Assembly: GCF_002236105.1 (NCBI RefSeq)
Contig: NZ_NIWU01000002.1
Coordinates: 1,116,001 to 1,180,000 of the forward strand
From: Pseudomonas umsongensis
GTDB lineage: Bacteria > Pseudomonadota > Gammaproteobacteria > Pseudomonadales > Pseudomonadaceae
DNA: 64,000 nucleotides
Reading direction: 5' to 3'
Shown: positions 1 through 8,013 of the stretch, piece by piece
How the letters are laid out: each line of letters starts with the position of its first letter
How positions within the stretch are numbered: the first letter of the stretch is position 1
Program-made: the position numbers and the translations under genes
The notes under the pieces: model-generated
Databases searched by the model: none
What the model saw: only the letters and a program-made list of their open reading frames with translations
Told to the model about the DNA's origin: nothing

Positions 1-758
1 GTGCGGCTGGCGTCCAGGCGATTGGCGATGCGGTGCGATTGATTCGTTGCGGCGAGGCGGATGTTGCGGTGTGTGGGGGCGCAGAGGCGGCGATCGATCG
101 GGTCAGTCTTGCCGGCTTTGCGGCGGCGCGTGCTTTGTCCAGCGCTTTCAACGACACCCCGGAGCGCGCTTCGCGTCCGTTCGATCGCGACCGCGATGGC
201 TTTGTCATGGGTGAAGGGGCTGGCCTGCTGGTGGTCGAATCCCTGGAGCATGCCTTGGCCCGTGGTGCTCAACCCCTGGCAGAGGTGGTTGGTTATGGCA
301 CCAGCGCCGACGCCTATCACCTGACCGCGGGCCCTGAGGATGGCAGCGGCGCACGCCGGGCCATGTCATTGGCATTGGCTCAGGCCGGGATTTTGCCGGA
401 GCAGGTCCAGCATCTGAATGCGCACGCCACTTCGACACCAGTGGGCGACCTGGGGGAGTTGGCAGCCATCAAGGCGCTGTTCGGTTCGCAAAACGGCATT
501 GCAGTGACCTCGACCAAGTCGGCCACCGGGCACTTGCTCGGTGCTGCTGGCGGGATCGAAGCCATTTTCACGCTGCTGGCGATCCGGGACCAGATCGTGC
601 CCGCAACCCTTAATCTCGATAATCCGGACCCGGCCAGCGAGGGCGTGGACATTGTTCGCGGCCAGGCACGACCCATGGCGATCGAGTACGCGCTGTCCAA
701 CGGGTTCGGGTTTGGCGGGGTGAATGCCAGCGTGCTATTCAAGCGCTGGGTTGGCTAG
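1..758 (+). CDS. fabF: beta-ketoacyl-ACP synthase II (FabF family), 3' part
   Basis: This is the C-terminal part (about 250 residues) of a condensing enzyme that elongates acyl-ACP with malonyl-ACP in the cytoplasm. The reading frame is open from base 3, so the gene starts left of the window. Bases 1-2 (GT) fit the end of a TGT codon for the active-site Cys, because the next residues AAGVQAIGDAVRLI are what follows that Cys in FabF. Both catalytic His motifs are visible, NAHATSTPVGD and KSATGHLLGAAGG, as is the C-terminal GFGFGGVNAS. The stop codon shares the CTAG tetranucleotide with the stop of the convergent TetR gene. It is probably a FabF paralogue rather than the main fabF, since no acpP or fabG is next to it, but the upstream side cannot be seen. 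Confidence 0.88.
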   Translation, partial: AAGVQAIGDAVRLIRCGEADVAVCGGAEAAIDRVSLAGFAAARALSSAFNDTPERASRPFDRDRDGFVMGEGAGLLVVESLEHALARGAQPLAEVVGYGTSADAYHLTAGPEDGSGARRAMSLALAQAGILPEQVQHLNAHATSTPVGDLGELAAIKALFGSQNGIAVTSTKSATGHLLGAAGGIEAIFTLLAIRDQIVPATLNLDNPDPASEGVDIVRGQARPMAIEYALSNGFGFGGVNASVLFKRWVG

Positions 759-1312
759 TTGTCAGGCTGAATAAGGTGGGTGCGTGTCACCTCGAGGATC
801 TCGGCAGCCAGCTCGGGGTTCTCGACGCTGCGCGATAGCAGCAGCGCGCCGATCAGAGTGGACATGATGACAATGCTGCGTCGCTCGGTGTTTTCGCCCT
901 CGAGGGTGCCCTGGATCTGGCGAAGTCGTGCATGGAGCACCGCGTCTGATGTTGGGCTTGGCTGGCCGCGCATGCCGAGTTCCGAGGACATGGTCGGCAG
1001 TGGGCAGCCTTCGTGGGGCGAGGTCTGGTGCCATTCGGACAGGTAGGCGTTGATGAATGCCTCCAGCGGGCGGTCTTGGGAAAATAGCTCGGCGCAGGTG
1101 ACGTCCACTTGATCCCCGGCGGCCTGCAGCGCTTTTTCCACCAACTCGTCCTTGGACTTGAAGTGTGAATAAAAGCCCCCGTGGGTCAAGCCCAGCGCTT
1201 TCATCAGCGGTTGCAGGCCGGTCGCGCCGATGCCGTCACGGCGAAAGCGTACAGAAGCTTCCTTGATGATGCGTTGGTGTGTCTGGGCTTTATGGTCCTG
1301 CGAGTAACGCAT
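755..1312 (-). CDS. TetR/AcrR family transcriptional regulator
   Basis: This encodes a predicted 185-residue DNA-binding repressor. The N-terminal TetR helix-turn-helix is clear: an RIIKEASVRFRRDGIGATGL helix, then MKALGLTHGGFYSHFKSKDEL, the classic recognition-helix pattern. The C-terminal ligand domain is the type seen in small TetR regulators of oxidoreductase or efflux genes. I chose the Met at 1312 (MRYSQDHKAQ); an in-frame Met 6 codons upstream adds only an unlikely leader. It is convergent with the FabF-like gene and its stop codon overlaps that gene's stop. The target is unknown; the divergent GntR gene starts about 170 bp away. Confidence 0.85.
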   Translation of the reverse strand: MRYSQDHKAQTHQRIIKEASVRFRRDGIGATGLQPLMKALGLTHGGFYSHFKSKDELVEKALQAAGDQVDVTCAELFSQDRPLEAFINAYLSEWHQTSPHEGCPLPTMSSELGMRGQPSPTSDAVLHARLRQIQGTLEGENTERRSIVIMSTLIGALLLSRSVENPELAAEILEVTRTHLIQPDN

Positions 1313-1485
1313 CTGATATCTCCACATCAATGCGCCATATTAACCAATGAAAATTGGATGGTGACTGTACTTCTATTTCTAAAAAGCATGCAGATGCGTC
1401 GAACTTGATCGAACCCCAATGAAATATGGCACGAATAGTGATTACTCATTCACCAACGATTGTTGAACAATCCGGGGTAATGAGT

Positions 1486-2139
1486 ATGAACAGCGGGCTG
1501 TCATTGGCCGATCAGATCACACTGGAGTTACGTGGCGACATCATTGGTGGGCGATTGCTGCCGGGCATGTCCCTGGTGGAAAGCGATTTGGTGGCCGCCT
1601 ATAACGCGTCGCGCAATACCATTCGGGAGGCCTTGCACCGCTTGGGGCAGGAGGGTTTGACCCGCTATGTGCGCAACAAGGGAGTCATGGTGCGCCGGCT
1701 GGGGATTGAGGATGTGCGGGACCTGTTCCGAGTTCGACGCACGCTCGAATTGCAGGCCATCAGTGCCAGTCGGCCCCTGCGCGAGTATGAGTCCGACCGC
1801 ATGCTCGAAGCCCTGGAAGCCGCCGAGCTGGCCCGGGAGCGCGAGGATTGGCGCGCCGTTGGCACCCATGGCCTGGCCTTTCACCAGCACATTGTCGGGT
1901 TGTTGCGCAGTCCTTTGTTTGACGCGTTCTTCACCAACGTCGTCGCGCAATTGCGCCTGGTGTTCTGCAGCGCTCCCGATGAAGCGCGTTTCCAGGCGCC
2001 CTGGCTGGCTCGCGATCGGCAAATCCATGAGCTGCTTGCCGAGGGCGACAAGCGCGGCGCCGAAGACGCCATGTGCCTGTATCTCGATGATTCCGAACAT
2101 CTGCTGTCGCAATTGTTTGCCACTGCTTCCCATCACTGA
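1486..2139 (+). CDS. GntR family regulator with FCD ligand domain
   Basis: This is a predicted one-component transcription factor of the FadR subfamily. The N-terminal winged helix includes LADQITLELRGDIIGGRLLPG and the recognition region NASRNTIREALHRLGQEGL. An all-helical FCD effector domain follows, with His and Asp positions (FHQHIVGLL, DRQIHELLAEGD) typical of metal or carboxylate binding. Three in-frame Met codons are possible (1426, 1480, 1486). I prefer 1486 because a GGGG stretch lies 8 nt before it, while 1426 has no ribosome binding site. The DUF1989 gene starts 15 bp after its stop, so the two are probably co-transcribed and this protein may control that gene. Confidence 0.85.
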   Translation: MNSGLSLADQITLELRGDIIGGRLLPGMSLVESDLVAAYNASRNTIREALHRLGQEGLTRYVRNKGVMVRRLGIEDVRDLFRVRRTLELQAISASRPLREYESDRMLEALEAAELAREREDWRAVGTHGLAFHQHIVGLLRSPLFDAFFTNVVAQLRLVFCSAPDEARFQAPWLARDRQIHELLAEGDKRGAEDAMCLYLDDSEHLLSQLFATASHH

Positions 2140-2154
2140 TCGAGGGTGTGTGCC

Positions 2155-3006
2155 ATGTACAAAGACTATCCGGCGGCTTATCAAGTCAGCAAAGGTTCGG
2201 CCTTGCAGGTGGACAAGGCTTTCTACGAGCGGGTTCGCGACGCGAAGGACGGGCGTACCCTGATCGAGTCATTCGAAGTGCCGATCCGTACTGGTCGTGC
2301 CTGGAAAGTGCCGGCCGGGCACGTGTTTCGCGTGACCACGCCGGTCGGGCCGCAGGTGGGGGATTTCAACGTGTGGAACGCCAACGATCCGCGCGAACGC
2401 TTGTGGGCGGCGCGGACCCGGCAGTTGCAGGGGGCGCACGTCAGCATCCACGATCGGCTCTGGTCGAACCTGCCATTCTTGCGGCCGCTGGTAACCATCA
2501 CCGATGACAGCCTCGCCGCGTACGGTATCGACGAACATGGCGGGCGCCTGCACGACTTGCTCGGTACCCGCTGCGATCCGTACGTGAACAAGATGCTCAC
2601 CGGCGAGGACTTTCACCATCACTGTCATTCCAACCTGACCCGTGCGGTACTGCCTCACGGCCTGACCGAATTCGATGTGCATGACGTGCTGAACATTTTC
2701 CAGTGCACGGGGCTGAACCACGACGACATGTACTTCATGAAGGCCTGTCCGGCGCAGAAGGGCGATTACCTGGAGTTCTTCGCCGAAATCGATTTGCTCT
2801 GCGCACTGTCGACCTGCCCGGGAGGCGATTTGTCGCTGGCCATGTGGGGACCGGATGCGCAGGACCCGCTGAGCGTGTGCCGGCCGCTGGGGGTGGAGGT
2901 TTATCGATTGGATGATGCGTTGCTTGAGGGTTGGAGCCAGCCGGAGCGTGCGGCGTACCAGGGGATGCATGGGTTGCACATTGCTAAGGCCGATTGGGAA
3001 TTGTAG
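2155..3006 (+). CDS. DUF1989 / urea carboxylase-associated family protein
   Basis: This 283-residue protein belongs to the DUF1989 family, members of which often sit beside urea amidolyase or amine catabolism genes. Features seen are VPAGHVFRVTTPVGPQVGDF near residues 50-70 (the conserved GxQVxD core), a His/Cys-rich segment GEDFHHHCHSNL, the stretch LNIFQCTGLNHDDMYF, and a double-Cys ALSTCPGGD motif, all likely metal or substrate ligands. The start at 2155 has GAGGG 8 nt upstream; an upstream GTG overlaps that site and is less likely. No urea carboxylase or allophanate hydrolase is next to it, so the substrate is unknown. Its partner is the GntR gene immediately upstream. Confidence 0.8.
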   Translation: MYKDYPAAYQVSKGSALQVDKAFYERVRDAKDGRTLIESFEVPIRTGRAWKVPAGHVFRVTTPVGPQVGDFNVWNANDPRERLWAARTRQLQGAHVSIHDRLWSNLPFLRPLVTITDDSLAAYGIDEHGGRLHDLLGTRCDPYVNKMLTGEDFHHHCHSNLTRAVLPHGLTEFDVHDVLNIFQCTGLNHDDMYFMKACPAQKGDYLEFFAEIDLLCALSTCPGGDLSLAMWGPDAQDPLSVCRPLGVEVYRLDDALLEGWSQPERAAYQGMHGLHIAKADWEL

Positions 3007-3034
3007 ATAGGCGAATCACGCAAGAGTACCGCGC

Positions 3035-3152
3035 CCTGTAGGAGCGAGCATGCTCCGGGCGGCGTTCCGACGAAAAACCTGAGAGCACCGCGGGGTGCCA
3101 GACTCCCCGCGTCATCGTTGACCTCCATCGCGAGCATGCTCGCTCCTACAGG
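3035..3152. repeat. REP doublet (CTGTAGGAGCGAGC family)
   Basis: An inverted pair of REP sequences: CCTGTAGGAGCGAGCATGCT on the left and its reverse complement ending in GCTCGCTCCTACAGG on the right. They are separated by a spacer with an inner inverted repeat (CGCGGGGTGCC / ACTCCCCGCG). The same family with the same spacer type recurs around 50880-51960. Confidence 0.85.
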
Positions 3153-3160
3153 CTCTTCCG

Positions 3161-3218
3161 GTGACTCGCTGTAAAAGCGAAACCCTATGTGGCTGTTACC
3201 GCAGGAATGGATATGTAC
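3161..3218 (-). repeat. fragment of the 106-bp repeat family
   Basis: Read on the minus strand, this stretch carries GTACATATCC, CTGCGGTAAC, then GGTTTCGCTTTTACAGCGAG. That is the same order and wording as the end of the 106-bp units at 50265-51266. It is therefore a solitary partial copy of that family about 47 kb away, beside a REP doublet as in the main array. Confidence 0.75.
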
Positions 3219-3296
3219 GCCGTCAACCCACCACGAGATTTTCAAGGCAATTGCATGTCCTTGACCCAGCTCATTTTTTTTAATCCACTCGAACGG

Positions 3297-3324
3297 TTGT
3301 AACTTCGTCCCAGATAGGTACAAT
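3297..3324 (+). promoter_or_regulatory. sigma-70 promoter of ffs
   Basis: The -35 element TTGTAA (3297-3302) and -10 element TACAAT (3319-3324) are separated by 16 bp. Transcription would begin near 3331, giving a short leader ahead of the 4.5S RNA at about 3355. The position and quality fit a constitutive stable-RNA promoter. Confidence 0.7.
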
Positions 3325-3354
3325 GGCGCGGCTCGCCGTCAGGTGAGCGTCGTT

Positions 3355-3469
3355 ATGGTGACCCCATCGGTCCCCCCGCAACGATCAGCCGTGAACCCGG
3401 TCAGGCCTGGAAGGGAGCAGCCGCAGCGGTGACATTGTGTGCCGGGGTGTGGCTGGTGGGGTTACCACC
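3355..3469 (+). ncRNA. ffs: 4.5S RNA of the signal recognition particle
   Basis: This RNA binds Ffh and targets nascent membrane proteins to FtsY and SecYEG. The conserved SRP domain IV is plain: GGTCAGGCCTGGAAGGGAGC followed by AGCCGCAG, with the matching GTGTGCCGGG on the other side of the hairpin. The ends pair as well (GGTGACCCCATC with GGTGGGGTTACC), giving the expected single rod of about 113 nt. The 3' 64 bp are duplicated at 11629-11692, so the integrative island has inserted here and regenerated an intact gene on the promoter side. Exact ends are estimated from pairing. Confidence 0.95.
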
Positions 3470-3470
3470 T
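3407..3470 (+). repeat. attL: 64-bp ffs 3'-end direct repeat
   Basis: This starts CTGGAAGGGAGCAGCCGCAG and ends GGGGTTACCACCT. It is identical base for base to 11629-11692. It lies inside the intact ffs gene and marks the left junction of the island. Confidence 0.9.
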
Positions 3471-3733
3471 ATCTAAAAAACCGTTGTAAATCAACGCGTT
3501 ATCAGTCAAAAAATCTCGAAGTGTGACAGCGTTTAAGTACATCCAAGTGGTGCACTATGCGTTGCATTCTAGTCCGCTACACCATTCCCTCCAAATTTAT
3601 ATCGTTGTCACGTTTCTTGTGCTTTTCAGAAAGTTCGGCTTTGTTGGTGTGAGCAAAAGAGCTTCACGCCAAGGCAAGGGAAATCTGTCTCGGTGTGTTG
3701 GCTGGTAATTGGGTTCGGTGGGGCAGATAAGGC
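3471..3733. other. left end of the island, no gene seen
   Basis: This 263-bp AT-richer stretch follows ffs directly (ATCTAAAAAACC). It contains a short open frame with no good ribosome binding site and no recognisable content. The native downstream flank of ffs now lies at 11693 onward. Confidence 0.5.
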
Positions 3734-4444
3734 TCAAGCTCCGCCGGTAAGCTCGCCAACCATTACTGCGTGGCAGTTGGAAAACAGCTCTGCAACCTGC
3801 TTCAGCGTGCCAATGATCTCTTTGGATCGAGTGTCATCAAGCGAGAAAGCTTCGATGACGTTTTGGTCTTGACCGACCATAAGGAATGCTTTCACTGGCC
3901 TTTGGTTCTGCTTCACCTTTGAAAGCATTGCACCATAGTCATCTTCCCTGATAGCTGATTTTTCCTTGTCCTTCGCTTTGTCCTTCGTGACTGGATAGCG
4001 GAAGAATGTGCTTGATGAATCCGTCTCCTCGATGTCACTGATCCATTGACCTAGCTCAGCGGGGAAGCTCCAGTCGGTGTTTGTATGGGTTGACAGGTAC
4101 TCAGCGTGATCTTCAAAAAGGAAGCAGAAGTGGCGATAGAGCGGCTGCAGGCCGTGGACGTTAAACATGGGCTTCCACTTCGCCCCATCGAGGACTTTGG
4201 GTTCGCCGCTTGCTGGGGTGTCTCCATATGGAATGTTGAGCTTGCGATGAAAAATGATGATCGCTGACTTCAGGTAAAGCTCTATAGCGTGCCGGTACAG
4301 ATAGCTTATTGGCAGGTGGTCGTTCAGGGTCGGTGTGTTCTCTCGGGTATTTTCGAGGGCGTCAGCGGCATCCCTGAACGAGTCCGCAACCGCACCGAAT
4401 CCAGAATCAAAATGCCTATCGAGCGGCAGCATCATATAGAGCAT
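3734..4444 (-). CDS. HEPN-like hypothetical protein of the island
   Basis: This encodes a 236-residue protein I do not recognise by family name. The N-terminal half has the helical segment HLPISYLYRHAIELYLKSAI, which looks like the HEPN/AbiV-type all-alpha fold often found in toxin and abortive-infection proteins. I do not see a clear HEPN ribonuclease R-x4-6-H motif, so catalysis is uncertain. The middle has a charged Lys/Asp-rich loop (VTKDKAKDKEKSAIREDD). I chose the start at 4444 because AAGGAAC lies 8 nt upstream; a longer frame to 4510 lacks such a site. It lies 72 bp downstream of the membrane protein gene on the same strand, so the two probably form an operon. Confidence 0.6.
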   Translation of the reverse strand: MLYMMLPLDRHFDSGFGAVADSFRDAADALENTRENTPTLNDHLPISYLYRHAIELYLKSAIIIFHRKLNIPYGDTPASGEPKVLDGAKWKPMFNVHGLQPLYRHFCFLFEDHAEYLSTHTNTDWSFPAELGQWISDIEETDSSSTFFRYPVTKDKAKDKEKSAIREDDYGAMLSKVKQNQRPVKAFLMVGQDQNVIEAFSLDDTRSKEIIGTLKQVAELFSNCHAVMVGELTGGA

Positions 4445-4516
4445 GGTAGCGTTCCTTTCTGGCAGTTGGTTCTGTTCGTGTGACTCGCGTCGCCCTGCAT
4501 GTAGGAACATTTCAGC

Positions 4517-5167
4517 TCACATGTTCTTACCAGCGGTCTCGAAAAATCTCAGCGTGTCATCTGGAAGGTTTCCTAAGTCCTTGAACATCGGCACGAACCT
4601 TGAGGTTTTACCAATGTAGTACTCGATTATCGGGGCGTAATGAGCGTCTTTTTTCTGTGGATACCGGATGAGGAATCGATGCATTGTGATGACTTGATTT
4701 TTCAGCTCTCTTGTTGGAGCCTCAAGCATAGAGCCGTGTTGCTTGGCGGTGAAAATGAACTGAGCATAAGCATCCGAGCTGTCCAGTACACCAGCTTTAC
4801 GCTCGGACTCGGCAACCATATGGTGCATGAACAACTCTGCCTTGCCCACGCCCCCAACTGAAGTCCCCAGCAGCTCTCCGATTCTTGTATCGATGTCCTT
4901 TATGACCAGAAGAATCTCTTCGCTCTGCTTGTCTATTGACATCTGCCTGACTTGCTTCATTTGCAAATCAAGCGACCAGAGCACCCCGAAAAAAGCGGCC
5001 AATGCGAATATCGGATTCAAGATGCCGCCGAAGTAGTCCCCGAAAGCTCCCCAGATCGCTTGATCATGGACGCGGTTGATGCCAAACATGTCAAGGTATA
5101 AGGCGACGATTGCAGCTATGAAAGAAAGAGCAACGCCTGCAACAATCAAAAAAAATCTAGGACTCAT
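4517..5167 (-). CDS. membrane protein of the putative phage abortive-infection type
   Basis: This predicted 216-residue inner-membrane protein has two N-terminal transmembrane helices (about residues 5-25 and 41-66). The second contains the pattern WGAFGDYFGGILNPIFALAA, the signature I associate with proteins annotated as putative phage abortive infection proteins. A coiled, charged cytoplasmic domain follows (QMKQVRQMSIDKQSEEILLV, then helices with YPQKKDAHYAPIIEYYIG). The start at 5167 is supported by GGGAG about 6 nt upstream. It is the first gene of a likely two-gene unit with the HEPN-like protein. A role in phage defence is inference from island context and the family pattern. Confidence 0.65.
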   Translation of the reverse strand: MSPRFFLIVAGVALSFIAAIVALYLDMFGINRVHDQAIWGAFGDYFGGILNPIFALAAFFGVLWSLDLQMKQVRQMSIDKQSEEILLVIKDIDTRIGELLGTSVGGVGKAELFMHHMVAESERKAGVLDSSDAYAQFIFTAKQHGSMLEAPTRELKNQVITMHRFLIRYPQKKDAHYAPIIEYYIGKTSRFVPMFKDLGNLPDDTLRFFETAGKNM

Positions 5168-5569
5168 GGTAACTCCCTGTAATGAAGCGCGGAGACTAAC
5201 TGGAAGCACTTGAGATTCCCAGCCAAAACCATTTCCCGCCGCTGAGAAAAGAAGGCACATCGGCATGCATTTGATTCGGTCGCTGGAAAAATAATTTGTC
5301 GGTTTTGCCCGGGGTGCTTAGCCATGTGCGAGGGGGGCAAATGACAGTCCCCGTAATTTGAAAATAACCTTCGCCACTCAAGCGCCGTAACACACGAGCA
5401 GAGTGACAACGTGATTCAGTCCTTCATGGCACGTTGAGCGGTGCTCAGGCTCACGACAAGAGCCTTGGTGGTGGCACGATATGACACGCCAAAGGCAGTG
5501 AAGGCTTTGACTGGCTTGGTACTACGGTTTCCACTCGACCTGCCTAGGCATCGCGCTCCTTGGCTTTGG
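5168..5569. other. 402-bp non-coding stretch in the island
   Basis: This lies between the membrane-protein gene and the end of the HNH-like gene. Open frames here lack ribosome binding sites and recognisable sequence. It should hold the promoter of the membrane/HEPN-like pair, but I see no convincing -35/-10 pair. Confidence 0.4.
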
Positions 5570-6394
5570 CTACTTAATCGGATAGCTCACGATAGACATG
5601 CTGCCATTCAATGCGACCATCTGATTACCTCTTAACTCGACCGCAGGGAAGCTAGAGAAGTGGACGTTTCGGGATGAAAGGTCTACGAACAATGATTTGT
5701 CAGACAGATCAAGCTTCACTGCGCCAGCTGGGTATATGCCCTTGTCTTTTTCAGTGACGAGGAACGCAAGAGGAAAGAACGAAAGTAGGCTCATGCAACA
5801 GGTATGACCCGAATTCCACACGCTGAAGAGTTTGATGCTTTGGTGATGTCGATGGGGAAAGAACCAGTAAAACACGTCGTGAGTATCGTTCATCGCGTGA
5901 TCATCACCCAGCACAAATTTCTTCAGTGGGTCGAAGTACGGAGTCGGCTGGCTGGGTGCAATGCATTCCGTCACTGATGTAGCGGATAGAATGTGGCCCA
6001 CCATGGCTCGCGTGTACTTCAAGGCATTGACTGGGACGTGCGCACTCGACACGGGGCTGTTTGCATAAGTGAAAAAATGACGGATTTTCTGAGTCAGTAC
6101 CTTGCAGACCTCTGCTACTTCACCGTCGTTCTGACCCAAAGCTGTCATGTTGCAAGTTCGGCAGATCGTCTTGAATTTACTTCCATTAGGGGATCGGATG
6201 CCTTTGACTTTTGGGGAGCGGAGGTCAAACATCTCGGTCAGATGCACCTGCTCAACCTTTGTGACAGTAATGCTGCCTTGGGGTGGCACATGATCTTGAG
6301 AAAGACTTCCATATGTGCCGCAAATTAGGCAATGACCTTTGGTGATTCTGGTGTGCTTGTCTCGTTCGGATAGCGAGTTGGCGTAATTGCCCAT
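5570..6394 (-). CDS. HNH-nuclease-like zinc protein
   Basis: This encodes a 274-residue protein. Its N-terminal quarter carries HCLICGTYGSLSQDHVPPQG, then TICRTCN: two Cys-x2-Cys knuckles around a DHVPP motif, the arrangement of HNH-type (treble-clef) endonucleases in which the DH pair supplies the general base. The remaining 180 residues have no motif I recognise and include a His-rich stretch (FFPHRHHQSIKLF). The start at 6394 has GGGA about 8 nt upstream. It stands alone between the membrane/HEPN-like pair and the serine recombinase. It may be a defence nuclease or a mobile-element nuclease; the sequence does not decide which. Confidence 0.7.
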   Translation of the reverse strand: MGNYANSLSERDKHTRITKGHCLICGTYGSLSQDHVPPQGSITVTKVEQVHLTEMFDLRSPKVKGIRSPNGSKFKTICRTCNMTALGQNDGEVAEVCKVLTQKIRHFFTYANSPVSSAHVPVNALKYTRAMVGHILSATSVTECIAPSQPTPYFDPLKKFVLGDDHAMNDTHDVFYWFFPHRHHQSIKLFSVWNSGHTCCMSLLSFFPLAFLVTEKDKGIYPAGAVKLDLSDKSLFVDLSSRNVHFSSFPAVELRGNQMVALNGSMSIVSYPIK

Positions 6395-6483
6395 GGCGTG
6401 TTCCCGTCCGTTGGTATCGCCCAGATGGTATCAGCGAAGATGAGTTACAGGGCTAGTCCCAAGAAATCGAAGCAGGTACGACA

Positions 6484-7110
6484 TCAGGCGATGGTCGTTT
6501 CTCGCTTGATTCTGTACACCGTGGCAACACCACAGTCAGCCTGCTTGGCGATCATATCGGCAGACATTGTCGGATGCTTCTCCATCAGCGACCTTACCTT
6601 TGCCCACTTGGCATTGTTCCTGCCTTTGCCTGTTGGCCTCCAATCTGGATCAGCAGCTTTCTTGTTTTCCAGTCCTTGCTTGATGCGCTCCACACGCTTC
6701 TCTTGATCCAGTCGTGCCATGGTTGCCATCAAATCAATCAGCATGTTGTTGATCACATCCATGATTTGCCCAGTGATTCCCTTGGCCTCAACCAGCATAT
6801 GACTGGTAGGCAGATCAGCTACAACCAGACGCAGTCCCTTTGCCTTGATAGTGCCCTTGAGAGTGTCCCAGTCAGCTTGCGAGAGGCGACTCAGGCGGTC
6901 TACGGACTCAACCAATAGCACGTCTCCACTCTCGGCAGTGTCGAGCAAGGAAAGAAGCTCAGGACGGTTGAGCTTGGTCCCACTGATGTTCTCGGCGTAC
7001 ACGCCAACGATGCTCAAACCTTTCTCGATAGCGAACGACTCCAGAGCCACTTTTGCACGATTGGCATCTTGGTCTTTGGTCGATGCACGGAGGTAGAGGT
7101 GGGCGTTCAT
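6484..7110 (-). CDS. serine recombinase (resolvase/invertase family)
   Basis: This 208-residue site-specific recombinase resembles small resolvases. The catalytic Ser is in YLRASTKDQDA (residues 6-16). The conserved downstream elements are ENISGTKLNRPEL, DVLLVESVDRLSRLS (the DRLxR motif) and a C-terminal helix-turn-helix MSADMIAKQADCGVATVYRI for DNA binding. The start has AAGGA about 10 nt upstream. Length matches full-length resolvases, so it looks intact. The AT-rich 115 bp upstream (7111-7225) are a plausible res or promoter region. With the tyrosine integrase it gives this small island two unrelated recombination systems. Confidence 0.9.
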   Translation of the reverse strand: MNAHLYLRASTKDQDANRAKVALESFAIEKGLSIVGVYAENISGTKLNRPELLSLLDTAESGDVLLVESVDRLSRLSQADWDTLKGTIKAKGLRLVVADLPTSHMLVEAKGITGQIMDVINNMLIDLMATMARLDQEKRVERIKQGLENKKAADPDWRPTGKGRNNAKWAKVRSLMEKHPTMSADMIAKQADCGVATVYRIKRETTIA

Positions 7111-7225
7111 GGCTTGCTATCCTTTGTCATTCTATTTGATAGACAAATGATAAATTAATCATATAGCTTTCCGCAATAGTCTATTGATAGTGGTTTCCTG
7201 ACGGCTCTCGGACTACCGGATAGGT

Positions 7226-7489
7226 CTACTGCTTTGATAGTGGGTTTGCGAGCTGGGAAAGGCTGTGAAGGCGAGCTTCGCCTAATGGCATGATCTGCAC
7301 GTCCAAGAAATGACGCTCACCAAAGGTGCTGCTCTCCGCACCTGTGACATAACCGCTGCAGATCAATTCGTCCATCAGGGCCACTTCATTCGCGTTTGTG
7401 ATCTGTGTTGTACCTGCGGCGATCTTCTGTAACAGAATGCGATGTAGCCTTTCTTGAGTTTCCACTTTGATCACCTGTCCGTAGGTCAC
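7226..7489 (-). CDS. small hypothetical protein of the island
   Basis: This encodes a protein of up to 87 residues of unknown function. The sequence reads as a compact helical domain (TQERLHRILLQKIAAGTTQI, then VALMDELICSGYVTG) with a C-terminal strand-rich part, similar in feel to small winged-helix or phage accessory proteins. The first start is GTG at 7489 without a clear ribosome binding site; a GTG at 7477 is an alternative. No motif supports a function. Confidence 0.5.
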   Translation of the reverse strand: MTYGQVIKVETQERLHRILLQKIAAGTTQITNANEVALMDELICSGYVTGAESSTFGERHFLDVQIMPLGEARLHSLSQLANPLSKQ

Positions 7490-7638
7490 GGAGCATCAGA
7501 GGTCATGATGGTCGATTGACTACGAGCTGATCGGGAGGTTCACATTCATTCGCCGCTGAGTAACCATCACGCACGCGTATTCCCTGCACTGGGAAATCAG
7601 CGTTGTTTGTATGCAGCGGCTCATCGAGCGAGTACAAG

Positions 7639-7845
7639 CTATCTCCGAAGGTACTCGATGCTTGAAGCAATGGCGTCCGCATTCATGTCTAGGATCGATA
7701 GGATCGACAACACATTCTCGTGGGCGGTCGTTGCCCCTTGCCGCTTGATCCAGAGCGATAGTTCTTCAAGTCCTGCTCTGAGCGCCTGTTGGTTGTGTAT
7801 CAGCAGCTCCAGCGTGTCGCCAGTGACTGAGGTGCGATCGTACAT
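7639..7845 (-). CDS. small hypothetical protein, 68 residues
   Basis: This encodes a short acidic-to-neutral helical protein (MYDRTSVTGDTLELLIHNQQ, then helices ending SSIEYLRR). The ATG has AAGGA 9 nt upstream, which is the main reason to accept it. It has no transmembrane segment and no motif I recognise, and lies between two other small island genes on either strand. Confidence 0.55.
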   Translation of the reverse strand: MYDRTSVTGDTLELLIHNQQALRAGLEELSLWIKRQGATTAHENVLSILSILDMNADAIASSIEYLRR

Positions 7846-8013
7846 GAGGGCTGTCCTTGTCAGTGTGGAAAGCCCTTCAGTGTAGCCCCAACAAGCACCT
7901 TGATAGCCCTGATGCTGCTCTGTGCGAGTGAGATTGCAACGGTCTCAATATCAGCCTCCAGACTTCTGTAGAATGGGGCAATTGAAATTGGAAGAGTTGT
8001 GCGGGGAATTGGA

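Noticed and set aside
5164..5409. Open frames overlapping the membrane protein start
   Set aside because: They use the upstream extension of the membrane gene region in other frames; the GGGAG-supported start at 5167 explains the locus better.
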